From Progne subis subis (lineage: Eukaryota > Chordata > Aves > Passeriformes > Hirundinidae), in contig JAKJHU010000030.1 in assembly GCA_022316685.1 (NCBI GenBank), positions 5,773,058 through 5,837,057 of the forward strand: a stretch of DNA of 64,000 nucleotides, given 5' to 3'. The notes under the pieces are model-generated. The model had not been told where the DNA came from and ran no database searches. It saw only the letters and a list, made by a program, of their open reading frames with translations. This document shows positions 1 through 12,300 of this stretch, one piece after another. Position 1 is the stretch's first letter. The number at the start of each line of letters is the position of its first letter. A program made the translations under genes and the position numbers.

Positions 1-3000
1 GCCATGTTCCTGTTTTGCAGTTCTGCTGTTTAGTAAGAGCTTTTAGCAGGCATGTAGCAACAAGACACTTGACACTTTAGCTGCCTCGGCCTCCTGCAAA
101 ATCCTTAAATACCAAATGAAGTGCATTTAACTTGCCTTTGATCTAAATTAATCAATGTAACTTCCAATGGGAAAAACCTAGTCTTTTCTCACCTTGCTTT
201 GAATCTATCAGACTTGAAAATTTCACCCTTCATTTAGTTTCATGTGTTGGGACATTTATTTATCATGACTTAGTTAATTGTGCATGAACTAGAAGTCAGA
301 GATTCTTGGCAGCTGATTCACTATGGCCATAAGCAAATTGCTGCCCTTGCCAGCCTGTCTAGGAATCACATGAAGACATTAATCTCTCTTGGTGTGATGC
401 TAATCTTGTTTGCATCGAGTCGAGAATAACTCCATTGTAACAGTAATGTAGGATTAAATCAACCGTGCCATACTTGCTCCGCTGTTTTTAATTGAAACAG
501 ATTATCATTTTAAAAGTGGCTAAAGATACTGTGAAGATTGTTAGTATAGCTCTGTGAGTATGAAGAGTAATTGCTGTCTCCTCTTCTGAGATCACTGGTG
601 TGCACTGTGATTGACAGTGGTTGTATTTCGTGATTATCTCATCTGCAAACTTACATGTTTAGAAATATATTTGGTTTAGGGTTTGAGGCTGTACCTCAGT
701 TCTGTAGTGGCTGGGTAGTAGGTTTGTTTGTATGGAACTGTAAATTATTAACAATTAATTTTTAATTATTAATCATGAAGGTGCCCTGCAAGAAGCAAGG
801 GAGTTGGTTACCCTTCTGAGTCTCTTCCAATTTGAGATATTCCATGACTCTAATTATTCATTATTTAGGTAGGTGTTATTTCCTGTAAGGCAGCTACATA
901 GTTATGTGAATAGCAATGTCTATCCTTAATATAGGTAGGAATCTGAGATACTCAGTGTAGTACAATTGTAGAAGTACAGATTTAAGCCTGCCTTTGCTTC
1001 TGTGACTGAAATACACAGCAACAAGGTTGTAATGCAGCTTTAGTCACAAGATCTGTATCAAAGAGGTGACATGGCTTAACACTGAGACAGTTGGTGTTTG
1101 TCATTGTTTGATTTAGTTAACCTCAGTGTTAACTAGATTGATGAAGCTAAATATGGTTGGAGAACAGGTTGTTATTGTCTTAGATATCTCACTCCACTGG
1201 CTGAAAAAAATCCTCGAGTCCTCTGTGTCTCTCAGCAATTCAAGGTATTTCCTGTCTCTTACAATAACGGTTTGCCTTAGATGATTGTAACAAGACATTG
1301 ATATTTCAATCCACTGTTTCCTGTGTTATGGAAGTATCTCTGTGACATTAATCAGCAGAGTACAGGAGAGTATTTTCACTTACTTGTTATGCTGGTAGTT
1401 ATCATCTGTCAGAACTCCAGAGACTGATCCTCTCTGGTAATGCTTTTCTCTACAGTCAGACTGAGATGAGGTACAACAGAGCATTTGGAATGTCTTCATG
1501 GAATCATAAATTTGTTTCTCTTGTGTCTTGGAATTGTAAGCCTGCTAAGCACAAAACAGAGAAGGATGGCAAGCACAGGATCCAATTATAGTTCTAGGTT
1601 GCAATTTACTTGTTGGCACAGCACATTTAAGAACATGTTTGCGCTTAGATATTTTTTCTGTGTTGTGCACCATTTGTTTTCACTTATCTTCATTGTGTTA
1701 CTGTTTGTAGAACCACACCATAACTGGATTTCTGAGGCAGCTTGTCTTTGCCGCTGGAGAAAATATAACATAAACACACCTCGTAAGGAGTCTAGGACTG
1801 AATAAGGTTTCCTCTTTGTTAGTGGAAAGTTTGCATCCCATGGTCCTTGGTTCTTCACTCATAGTGCTTGAGGCAGTGCCCTTCTTGCTGTTACAGGCTA
1901 CAACATCTTTGATTTTACAGCTGCTATTAGTTTGTTGGTTTGGGGTTTTCTGTGTTTGTTTTTTTTTTTTTTTAAGATTGTTCCTGTATTCTAGTTTACC
2001 TTATATTTACTGACTTTTGTTTCCTATTGTCAAGAAGCTGAGAATTTATATTTTAGGACTTACTTTGGCTCTGTGAAGCTCCATTTCTGTTTTTCCAGGC
2101 GTCTGGTTTCACTCCGCTTTTAACATTCTTATCACCCAGTATGCAGATTTCCATCTCTTCTTTGTATGACAGGGCAGTGGTTTGCTAGTGCTTGAGATGC
2201 CAAGTGCCTTTGTTTCCTGGAAGAGAGAATTTTGTGTGCTTGTGCCTCATGCAGGCCCTGAACTTCCTGAAGAGAGGAGGATTATGGTATAAGATTCTGA
2301 GTTTTAGCCCAGACTTGGATGCCTAGGACACCAGCTTGTGCATGCATGCAACTTACCCAGCTGACCACTTGGGTAAAATGTGGTTTGTGGTTGGGACATA
2401 CATGGTTCAGATAAAGTGCCCTTGAAGAAACTGAATCTTACTGTCAGTGAGCTTGTGATCTTGGCTTTTTTTTTTTTGCTTCCAGACTATGCAGCTGGAG
2501 AAGCAAATACTTTGGTTTTGGTAAGATTTTGCTTTTATGGTCCATCAAGAAATGCAGACATACTATTTTCTATGAGCAAACTTTTCCATTTTGGCTAGCT
2601 GGAAGTGAAGCCCACATTTAAAGATACCTCCCTGTTAGCAGAGTTCCAGGCACAATTCGCTAACTTCTGGTGTTCTTAAATGGTAAAAGTAGGCAGTTGC
2701 TGAAAATAAATCTGTATTGTACAAATCCCATTTGTGTGAGTTTGAGGCAAAGTTTTACATTTTATCGAGTTTTTTTGGATGAGAAAACTCATTGGCTGAA
2801 AAATCTATTAGAGTTTTTTGAAGGACTCTATACTTCTATTGAAAGGCATAATTCAGATGGTATATTTTATATACTTCAGTTTCCAAAAACATGGTCAAAG
2901 CCTATATTTTTTTAAGATACTCTGTTAGTAACCCATTGGAGACTTTGTTTTCCAATGCCTACCTAAAGAACAAGAAGAAAAGTAGAAATAAATGAATAAA

Positions 3001-6000
3001 TAGATAAATGTTTTTTCCCAATAAGAGGTATTAAATCCTGAGCTGATAGTTTCATGCTATACCAAATAAATTACTAGAGTGGTTCCCCTTACTTGTACTG
3101 AAACTTCTGATAAGAAACTAATTCATAAATGGACCTAGAAGAGGGATAGGTAAATTTGCTGAGAAAACAAAATGGGATGAAAGAATTCAGAGAGATCATG
3201 AGCTAGAAGCAACTGGGCAATAAAATGGTAGGTGTGATTTAGTGTAAGGAAATACAGAGTGATAAGTGTGGGGGAAAATAACCCCTAGAGTAATAAATAC
3301 GGGGGAAAGTAACGCCCACTATATGTACAAGCGGGTGGGCACAGTATTTTATCAGTTACTGTCACTCAGAAAGTCTGTTGTCACTGGAAATGTGATGTCA
3401 GTCTTCAAATTTAGTCAAGGCAAACAGAAAGCAAAGTATATTATGAAAGGAGCAGAAATCAAAATTTAAATGTTGCTATACTAATATATAAATATAATAT
3501 AAAAATGATAGCAGGAAGACAAAATGACGTGGAAAAAGTATAGTGCGATCTGTTACCTTTTTGTCAAAACACACATTAGGCTGCAATCCAGGAGCTACAG
3601 CAGGTTAAATGCAGTATTTTCTCACCAAGGTCTTCTTAAATTATGCAGGGCAACTTACTGCTGTAGTATTTTACAAAGGGTTTAAACTGAAATGATTGAA
3701 GAAGGGATAAGATGCGTTTTAGGAAGAAAGGTTTGTCACTGTCTGCCCAACACAGTGGTTGTGTTACAATGTGCAGCTTGTTTCCTAAACCCTTGATAGT
3801 AGGAAACTGGAGGAGATGTCTTATTGCGGCCCCCTTGCTACCAGCTGAATGGTCTGACTTGGGAGGTCAGCTTGTGTTCTCAGAGAAAGAAATAAAAGAA
3901 TTATTGCAAGAACAGTTACTCTTGGCAGCCAAGTCCTTGGAATTCTACTCTGACTGCTTTATAGTCTAAACATAGCATTCTTCCTAAAAACTTGCATTCT
4001 TCAATTTATCTGTTAGGGTGGTTTTGCATTTAAATAAAATATGCTCTTTAAACAAATGTTTAGACAATGGCAACATGCTTTAGCAAAAGTCTTGTAAATA
4101 TTTTATTTTTGTTTATTGTTTGCTATCTACCTCTAATACCCAGTATCATTGTACATATTGTGATTCATGTGATGTTTTAGCTTTTAAGTAGCTTCATAAG
4201 ACAGAAACTCTTTTGGAGGGGTACAGGTTGGTTTTATGTCCTGACTTTATTCACTGGACATTTTCTTTATGCTAGTTTGCTGTGTCAAAGGAGCAAGCTT
4301 AAAATATGTAACCTTATTAGCTACGTTGGAAAATGCTATTTAAAAACTGTTGCATTGCTTATCAAAACAGTTGGAAAAATATCTCTGTGAGTAAACTTGG
4401 TTTAATTGATATAAATACTGGATTTTAAAAAATTCTTACTTTTCTAGAGAAGATTGTTGAAGTCTGAAAAGGTTTTTGACTGGTAGTCCAAAACTTGCTC
4501 TAAAAAATTAGTTTTACTTTTTAATCAAGTGAGATGAACTATGGATGACAAAAAGGAAGAATTCACAACAAAGACAATTTCTACAAGATTTAATGTCAAA
4601 AGTAAACTGTGTTTCTGTAACAATTCAATATGACTTCCCAGACTATTGTCCTTATCCTAAGTTCCAGGAAGAACAGAGCAAATATAAATTAACAATTGAG
4701 AAGAAAAGAAACATCATAATTATGCCAAGGAAATTGAATTCATTTAGGGTAGACTTCTGACTACTTTTTTTATCTGAAGATATGCAGCCTTTAGGAAATA
4801 ATCCCATTTATGGAACTGGAACAGAGTATGCCAGAGTATGCCATACTTGTAATGAAATACTCAAATATTGGGTTCCAGCAAAGGCAGCTCAAGAGGAGAC
4901 ATTCAGAGAGGGATCAAACTTCTGTGTGCCTATTGTAATGGCATGTGCAGATGCAGCATACAGCTGGAGTGCTCTGAAGGGTACTGCCAACATTTTTTTG
5001 GTTTATCATAAAACACTTTTATGTAATTCTTGCTCTGCCTTATCTTCTTCCTTCCTCCCCACACATTCCTGTATTTATTACCAAGGTCCTTTAAGGACTT
5101 GTAGATACTCCATTTTGTAAGGGAAAATTTATGTATAATTGTCTTTTCTTTTAAACAGCATGTTCAGTAGTAAGACTTGCTTCTTGGGTAAGGATATATA
5201 TATGTGGGATACTTAAAAGCTGAAAAAGTAAGGGTACTGTTCTGGACTCAGAATCTATTCCTTCCTTTTACAGCCATTGGTTGAGATGTTTGAGAGACAT
5301 TAATGGCAAAGAATTAAATAAAATTCTTACTAAATAAAAGTCTTACTAAAAGCTTGGCTGACTTTGAAAATTGCATGCACTGTCCCTGTTTTATATCACA
5401 TATAACATTTGCACACACAGTGGTATTTTGGCCAAAATGATTTGCCCTAACAATAAAGCTGAGAAAATTTAGAAAAGAAAGGCTGGGGTGGGTTTTTTGG
5501 TTGGGTTTTTTTTTGTTTGTTTGTTTGTTTGTTTTTATTATTTAAAAACGTCTGACTGTGAATAAGCAATTGAATGCATTGAGCAGAAAAAGTTAAACTT
5601 CATTCTACGAATTCTCTAGTAAGAACGATCATCAGTTACTCAGTGCCTGGTACTTGGTTATTCAGGCAAAGAAATTCTCTATCATGTTGAGAGAAATTTG
5701 AAATGAGAGGTTTAAAAATGAGAAATAATATTTGGATCTCTTTAGGATCTCCTTAGTGTGAGAGAAGATGAGTACAACACATCACTTAGACTGAAAATGT
5801 AATCAAACAGGAACTTCAGGAACAGACACACCTTGAAAAAACCTCAGGGCATTTGTTTAGAAGCTGACTGGTGTACAACTCAGTGTTTTACTTTAATTTT
5901 TAAAATATCTTGGGCATTCATAATACCTTTCAGATTTCTAATGTTGTCAAATAGGAAAAATGGGGTTTGGATAGCCAGATTGTCCAAGATCCTGGGACAA

Positions 6001-6199
6001 GGGCTGGAAGTGCTAATGGAGCCTCTTGCCACTTAGGCCAGTGGGTTTTGCTTTTTCAGAACTGCTGAACAAGCACTATTTTCTAGGATCTTTTCAAACC
6101 TACATAGGATTAAGTGTGAGCCCTAGTGATGAAAGTTAGTTTTGATCCTTTGAATTATCTTCTAAAAATTGTTAACCAAAGCCTTTTCCTTCCCTGTAG
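1..6199 (+). other. FZD6 upstream intron, no recognisable exon
   Basis: AT-rich sequence ahead of the first visible FZD6 exon. I saw no match to the start of the Frizzled-6 coding region (signal peptide, CEPI motif), so that exon is probably upstream of base 1. The only notable element is a short (TTTG)n run near 5512-5536. Confidence 0.6.
5512..5536. repeat. (TTTG)n microsatellite
   Basis: About five TTTG units following a T run. Confidence 0.8.
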
Positions 6200-6396
6200 C
6201 CTTTCCTTATTCTTATGAATCTTCACTGTTCACCAGACGTCCACACATTTCTGTGCAGAGCCTTTGTCCCAGCCTGCCTAGATCAGATTCACGTGATTCA
6301 CCCATGTCGAAGCCTCTGTGAGAAGGTGTATTCTGACTGTAAGCAGTTGATGGACACTTTTGGAATTGCATGGCCTGAAGAGCTGGAATGTAACAG
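6200..6396 (+). CDS. FZD6: FZD6 coding exon (second half of cysteine-rich domain)
   Basis: The acceptor is ttccctgtag before 6200 and the donor is gtattt after 6396. It encodes a CRD segment including [18 protein letters not shown] and WPEELECN. It ends in phase 2 (codon AG|A, Arg). Confidence 0.93.
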
Positions 6397-9300
6397 GTAT
6401 TTTTCATATTGACAGGTGATGGGAGTGGTATATTCAGGTTTGACCCAGACTGAGTTGAAAGTCTGAGGCAGAATGTTAAATATTATCTTGCTGTAACTTC
6501 CTTAGTATGCTGAACCTGCAGTGCTTATGCACGGGACCATTTCTTTATTAAAAATTGGTATTCAAATGGTCACCTGCGTTTTCTGCCTTAGACATTTTTT
6601 GCAACAAAGTTCTGCAGCAGTTCTTTTCAATAATCAGTTCCCTACAAGAGGTAGCTTTTTTACTATACATTTATAAAATTTTAAACTATTATATGTTACA
6701 GCATAGATTTTGCTTTGGTTTCTGATCTCTGAACTAGAGATGATCGTCCTTACTTTATTAGGGGTTTTAGAAGTAACTGCTCAAAAGATAATGAAATATA
6801 GAATATCCTGTATTTGAGCAGACACAGAACATTAAATAACAGGAACCTTATCTTGCTCCTAACTACTTAAATGTGTCAACCTACTGTTGTGTTCCATTTC
6901 CAGTACTGCCTGCCAGAACTCTCTTTTTTGAACTGTCACCTTTTCCTCAAAGGTGTTCACATCTGTTTCAGATAGAGGACAGTTAATACTTCATTTGGGG
7001 AAAAAATGTCTACATATTTTAAATGGAAACCATTTAAATGGAAGCACTCCAGTGCAATCTTCTTGAGTTTATGACCTCAAACAGTGGATATTTATAAATT
7101 TTTAAGGCCAGATACATGTTTGTTTGTTGGTTTGTTAGTAACACACATCAAAAAGTCAAGAAACATAGGAAAGGAGCAGAGACTGGAAACTGAAAATTTT
7201 TCTAATGCACATGCAGTTGCTAAATCTGTAATGGGGTTGATGGAGAGCTGGGACTGTAGTCCTGTGGATGACTTCTGGTAGAAATCAGTATTGGAGTCAA
7301 TATGACAAGTGCCATTAATGCCATTTCCCATAGTTCTGCAGAAAAATAGAAGTTTTGGAGTTTTCAGGTAAGAAGACATTAACTTCTCCCATCTTCTGTG
7401 AGGTTCTATGCAACAATAGTGCCCCTCAGCCAGCAGATATCTTCAAGGAGTGTTTTGAAAATGTAGGACAACTACAAGTGAATCCAATTATTCAATATAT
7501 CTTTAAAATTATATTTTAAATCAAAATATGTTTTTTGCAGGATTTAGTGCAGCTTTAACTTATTTTATTACTGCTGGCATTTACTGTAAATGAACCTTTC
7601 CTGTTCATATGTGAGGTGGTATCCAATACTGAAATGTCCATGTCCATGTTTTGAGAAGTCCAGGATGTTCTTAGAGCAGCAGAGATCCTGCTGCTGCAGC
7701 CCATGGAAAAGGGGCTGGCATGAGTGTGGGCAGTAACTGGAATCCTGAGGTTCACACTTCTGTATTCATACAGATGAACATGAAGCTGATTAAGACAATG
7801 AGTGAATGAAGTTCACTCTGTTGCCACAAGTACTGCTCCAGTCTGTGGTTAATAAAAGAATCTGCCATAGAATCAGTTTTCTTAACATTTAGTCTGGATT
7901 TGTTTGGACAGCATGATAGTTCAGTAAAACTAAGAACTGAAGGAGTTTTTAGCTGGAGCTGAGCTTGGATACTGAATTGAGAGACACTTTGTAATAGTGT
8001 TTGCCAAAGAATGTTGAGATAAAAGAATTTTACTTTAAAAGCTAGAATGCAAAACTTGTTCCTTTTAAATGTACACTTAAACTTGGGATGCATGTGACCA
8101 TAAATGCTTAAGTTATAAAATATCATTTGAAGATACATCCAGCACTACTGATTTGGTATTATCCCTATAAAAAGATCTCATGTGTCCAGTTAAACCGTGG
8201 AGCAGTTGAGTCTTGAGCAGTTTTTAAATTAACATCATGGAGATAGAAAATTGCTAGAATACTAATAATTTTTACAGTGCTTGCATTTTCTAACTAAGTT
8301 TTTTTTTCAGTTAGGCAGTTTATTGTTGGTAATGAAATAGCTGTACAACACAAAAAAATATAATAATCACATACTAGTCATCAATTATGATGTCAGTCTA
8401 CTTCCTTAATTGAAGCTTGCGTTTTGACAAGATTTTTTACTTTTGTGAACAGTCTGTTATCAGAATTAAAAAAACGCAACTACTGTAAATATTTTATGTA
8501 CATATGTAAAAGTTTAGTATAATTTTAAAGTGTAGAATGATTGCAATTTGACTAGTGTTTCATAAACTATAAAACAACAGCTAGAGAGCAACAGTTAAAT
8601 AAATGTGATTGAAATCTTCTGGAATGAAGCTAGTTGAAGTTTGGTTTTTATAATGCAGTCTGATTTTTTTCCATATAATTTCACATTTGGATCATCTATA
8701 AAATTTAACAGTGCTTAGGATCAGATTTTTCTCATCTTTCTAAGAAGTAATTCCTGTTGAGAATGAGGGCTATTGAGATATATCCTCTTCTCTTTATTTG
8801 TTCAGACTAATCAGTTGCGATGAGACTGCTCCTGCCACTGCTGCTGTAACTACAAATGTACATGGAACTCAGAAGACTCCAAGCCAGATCCGAAGGGATT
8901 ATGGATTCTGGTGTCCCCGACACCTACACACTACCAATGGACAAGGCTACAAGTTTCTAGGAATTGATCAATGTGCACCCCCATGTCCCAATATGTACTT
9001 CAAAAATTATGAATTGGATGTGGCAAAAAGCTTCATTGGAATAGTTTCAATCTTTTGTCTTTGTGCTACGCTTTTCACGTTCCTAACTTTTCTGATTGAT
9101 GTTAAAAGGTTTAGGTACCCAGAGAGACCGATCATATATTATTCTGTCTGTTACAGCATAGTCTCTCTAATGTACTTCATTGGATTTTTACTTGGGAACA
9201 GAACTGCCTGTAATGAGGCAGATGATAAGCTAGAAATTGGTGAAACGGTTGTTCTTGGCTCCCAAAACAAAGCCTGTACTGTCCTTTTCATGGTTTTGTA

Positions 9301-12300
9301 CTTTTTCACTATGGCAGGAACTATATGGTGGGTGATTCTGACAATCACTTGGTTCCTTGCAGCGGGAAGAAAATGGAGCTGTGAAGCTATTGCACAAAAG
9401 GCCATGTGGTTCCATGCAGTTGCGTGGGGAATACCCGGTTTTCTGACCATTATGCTCCTTGCAATGAACAAAGTCGAAGGGGACAATATCAGCGGAGTTT
9501 GTTTTGTGGGTCTCTATGACCTGGACGCCTCTCTGTACTTCGTGCTCTTGCCGTTGTGCCTTTGTGTCTTTTTCGGTCTCTCTCTCCTTTTAGCTGGCAT
9601 TATCTCTCTAAACCACGTGCGGCAGGTCATTCAGCACGATGGCAGGAACCAGGAGAAGCTCAAGAAATTCATGATCCGAATTGGAGTTTTTAGCGGTTTG
9701 TACTTGGTGCCACTTGTAGCGCTTCTTGGATGTTACGTTTATGAACTGGTGAACCGGAAAATCTGGGAAACTACTTGGGTGTTTGACCACTGTGACCAGT
9801 ACCATATTCCATGCCCTTATCAGGCAAGTAACATTTTCCTTTATAAATAATACTGTAAAGTTAATTCGCAAAAACCCATATGCATATCTGCCGTGCAATG
9901 AGTAAATTATTTTCACATCAAGTAATCACTTCAAAAGCATGGAGTGATAAATTCCTCTTTAAGTCAAAAACAATGGAGTATTACTTTTGCTTTGAAAATT
10001 TTAATCTAATCGGTATCATTCAGCAATTCCAACTTGAAGCTCTAACAGAATATATAGCTTTTTTATGATCTTTGAACTTTATATAAGAAATTGTGATGGA
10101 GGAGGGTTGTTCTTCACAATGTTTGTTTCTAAAAGTATTTGCTTAGTACTTCAGTGCCAAGCTCAGTATCAAAATACCTAAGTTGAATTTTCATCAATTT
10201 CAGTTGAAGCTGAAATAATGGTTCTTGAAAATTTAGACTAAATTGTATTTTAAATGTGGCCTATAACCACAGATTTAGAATCTCTTTTTCCTTTTTTTTT
10301 TCCCAAAGTGTGGAAGTGTAAACCACTTGAAATTACGGAAAAATGTATTTCCCATATATTTTTTCCCACAATAGCTGTTGTTTGTAGGCTGATTTTCAGA
10401 AATGCAAAGAACTCTTTATTAAAAAACCAATGGAAAAAAAGCAAATAAAGAAAAAAACCTCAACTTAAAATTGTGGAGGTGGTTGTATTTAACATTTGCC
10501 TCTTAAAATCCAACACTACTTGGAAAGACTTTTAAATCTGCCTGTGTTCAGTGGATTAAATCTGCTGCAGTTGCAGGGAGCTTTATATACTTACAAATAT
10601 ATAAGAAGACAACATCACCAAGAGAAATGCAAGTGTCTCATGTCATCTTTCATTGCATTACATTTCCCATCTATGTTTTTGCTGCAAGAGACTATCATTA
10701 AAAATGAGGAATATAAACACAGGCATTATGGAATGATCAGGATTGATCTCTTTACCTTCTTAAACATCATTTATTATCCTCTGGATTGAAGTCAGTATAA
10801 GCTGAGAGTAGAACAGCTCAGACAACTTTGTTATTTTGGCTTCCAATACTGTTTTAACAAGTGTTTTTTGACTTCAGTGGGTTTTATTCTGGAAGACTTT
10901 TATGCTTTAAAAAAAAAAAAAAAAATCAAAAATTTGTTTTGTAGTGCTTAAATATAACAGCTTGGCGTAATAACACAAAGCATGTATTTTTAGCCTTTAA
11001 TTAGCCCCTTGGAAGGAAGAAATATCACCATTAAATATTACACAAAGATCTACTCTATGGGATCTGTCCCTATAATAGTGTATACTAATTGTGGAATAGC
11101 TTAAAGAGGTGTGCTTGGCCCTGGCTTACCTGAGCTGGCTTGTAGACTTTTGTTACATTTGCTAATAAAAACAAACTGAAGGAGCTAATGTTACCTGGCT
11201 AACAAAAACAGTGACTTTCATAGATGGGTCTGGCAGATAAGACAAGTGGCATAAATTAAATTTGCAGCATGAGAGCCTAAGATAATGATCTCTCACCGAG
11301 TTAAATGTCTCAGCTCTTATGATACAGCTCTGAAAATAGGTGGATTAATTTTGCAATAAACAGAAAGCTACTGTGTACTTCCCTGCAGCTCCTTGAAGAT
11401 GCTGTCTAATCAGATTAACTCCCAACTAATCCTTCCAGTACCTGAGGGGAGCTTACAAGAAAAAGGAACACAGACTTTTTACAAGGGCGTGTAGTGACAG
11501 GACAAGGGGGAATAGCTTTGAACTGAAAAGAGAGTAAGTTTAGATTAGATATTAGGAAGAAATCCTTTACTTTGAAAGTGGAGAGGCACTGAAACAGGTT
11601 TGCCAAAGAAGTTATGGATGCCTCATCCCTGGAAGCATTCAAGGCCAGGCTGGATGGGGCTTTGATCAAAAGTGGGAGGTGTCTCTGCCTGTGGCAGCTG
11701 GGGTGGAAATTGAGGATCTTTAAGGTCCCTTCCAACACAAAAAACAAATTCCTTCTGACAGGAGTGTATATTCAGCTGAACCACACCTGACTTGTCCATA
11801 CACATCTAATGTTTGTTTGCTGTACAAGCCTCAACAACAGTTGTAAGGAGAAAGTCTCTCATTTAAGAAATTTGTTTTCTTCATTTAAAAAAATAAATCA
11901 ATTATATTTACTTCTTTGCATTTATAAAATTTTGTTATCTTCTAGGCAAAGGCACTAGCAAGACCAGAAATATTTTTGTTTCTGATGAAATATTTGCTAA
12001 CATTGATTGTTGGCATATCTCCAGTGTTCTGGGTGGGAAGTAAAAAGACCTGTTCCGAATGGGCCAATTTCTTCAACAGAAACCGCAAAAGAGAGTAAGT
12101 TTTTTTTTTTTTATCTGTTTTATAAAGTATGTACTTAAATTTGGCTTTCAGACATGTTTCTTTATATATAGATCACGTCATCAAAATGTTGTCCTTAGAC
12201 TATAAGTGTTGCTTTGGGCATCAGTAGAATTCCATTGGAATCTGGGGAAGTTTTAAATATGCAGTGAACTTCTAGCAACAGTCTCTAGAACACAGAAAAT

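Noticed and set aside
1485..1805. A 106-codon plus-strand frame with hydrophobic stretches
   Set aside because: No family resemblance, no promoter or splice context. Hydrophobic residues are expected from T-rich intron sequence.
4782..5120. A 112-codon plus-strand frame as a possible first FZD6 exon
   Set aside because: The translation shows no signal peptide or Frizzled cysteine pattern and no fitting splice donor.
9151..9486. A 111-codon minus-strand frame within the FZD6 large exon
   Set aside because: It is an antisense shadow of conserved Frizzled coding sequence.
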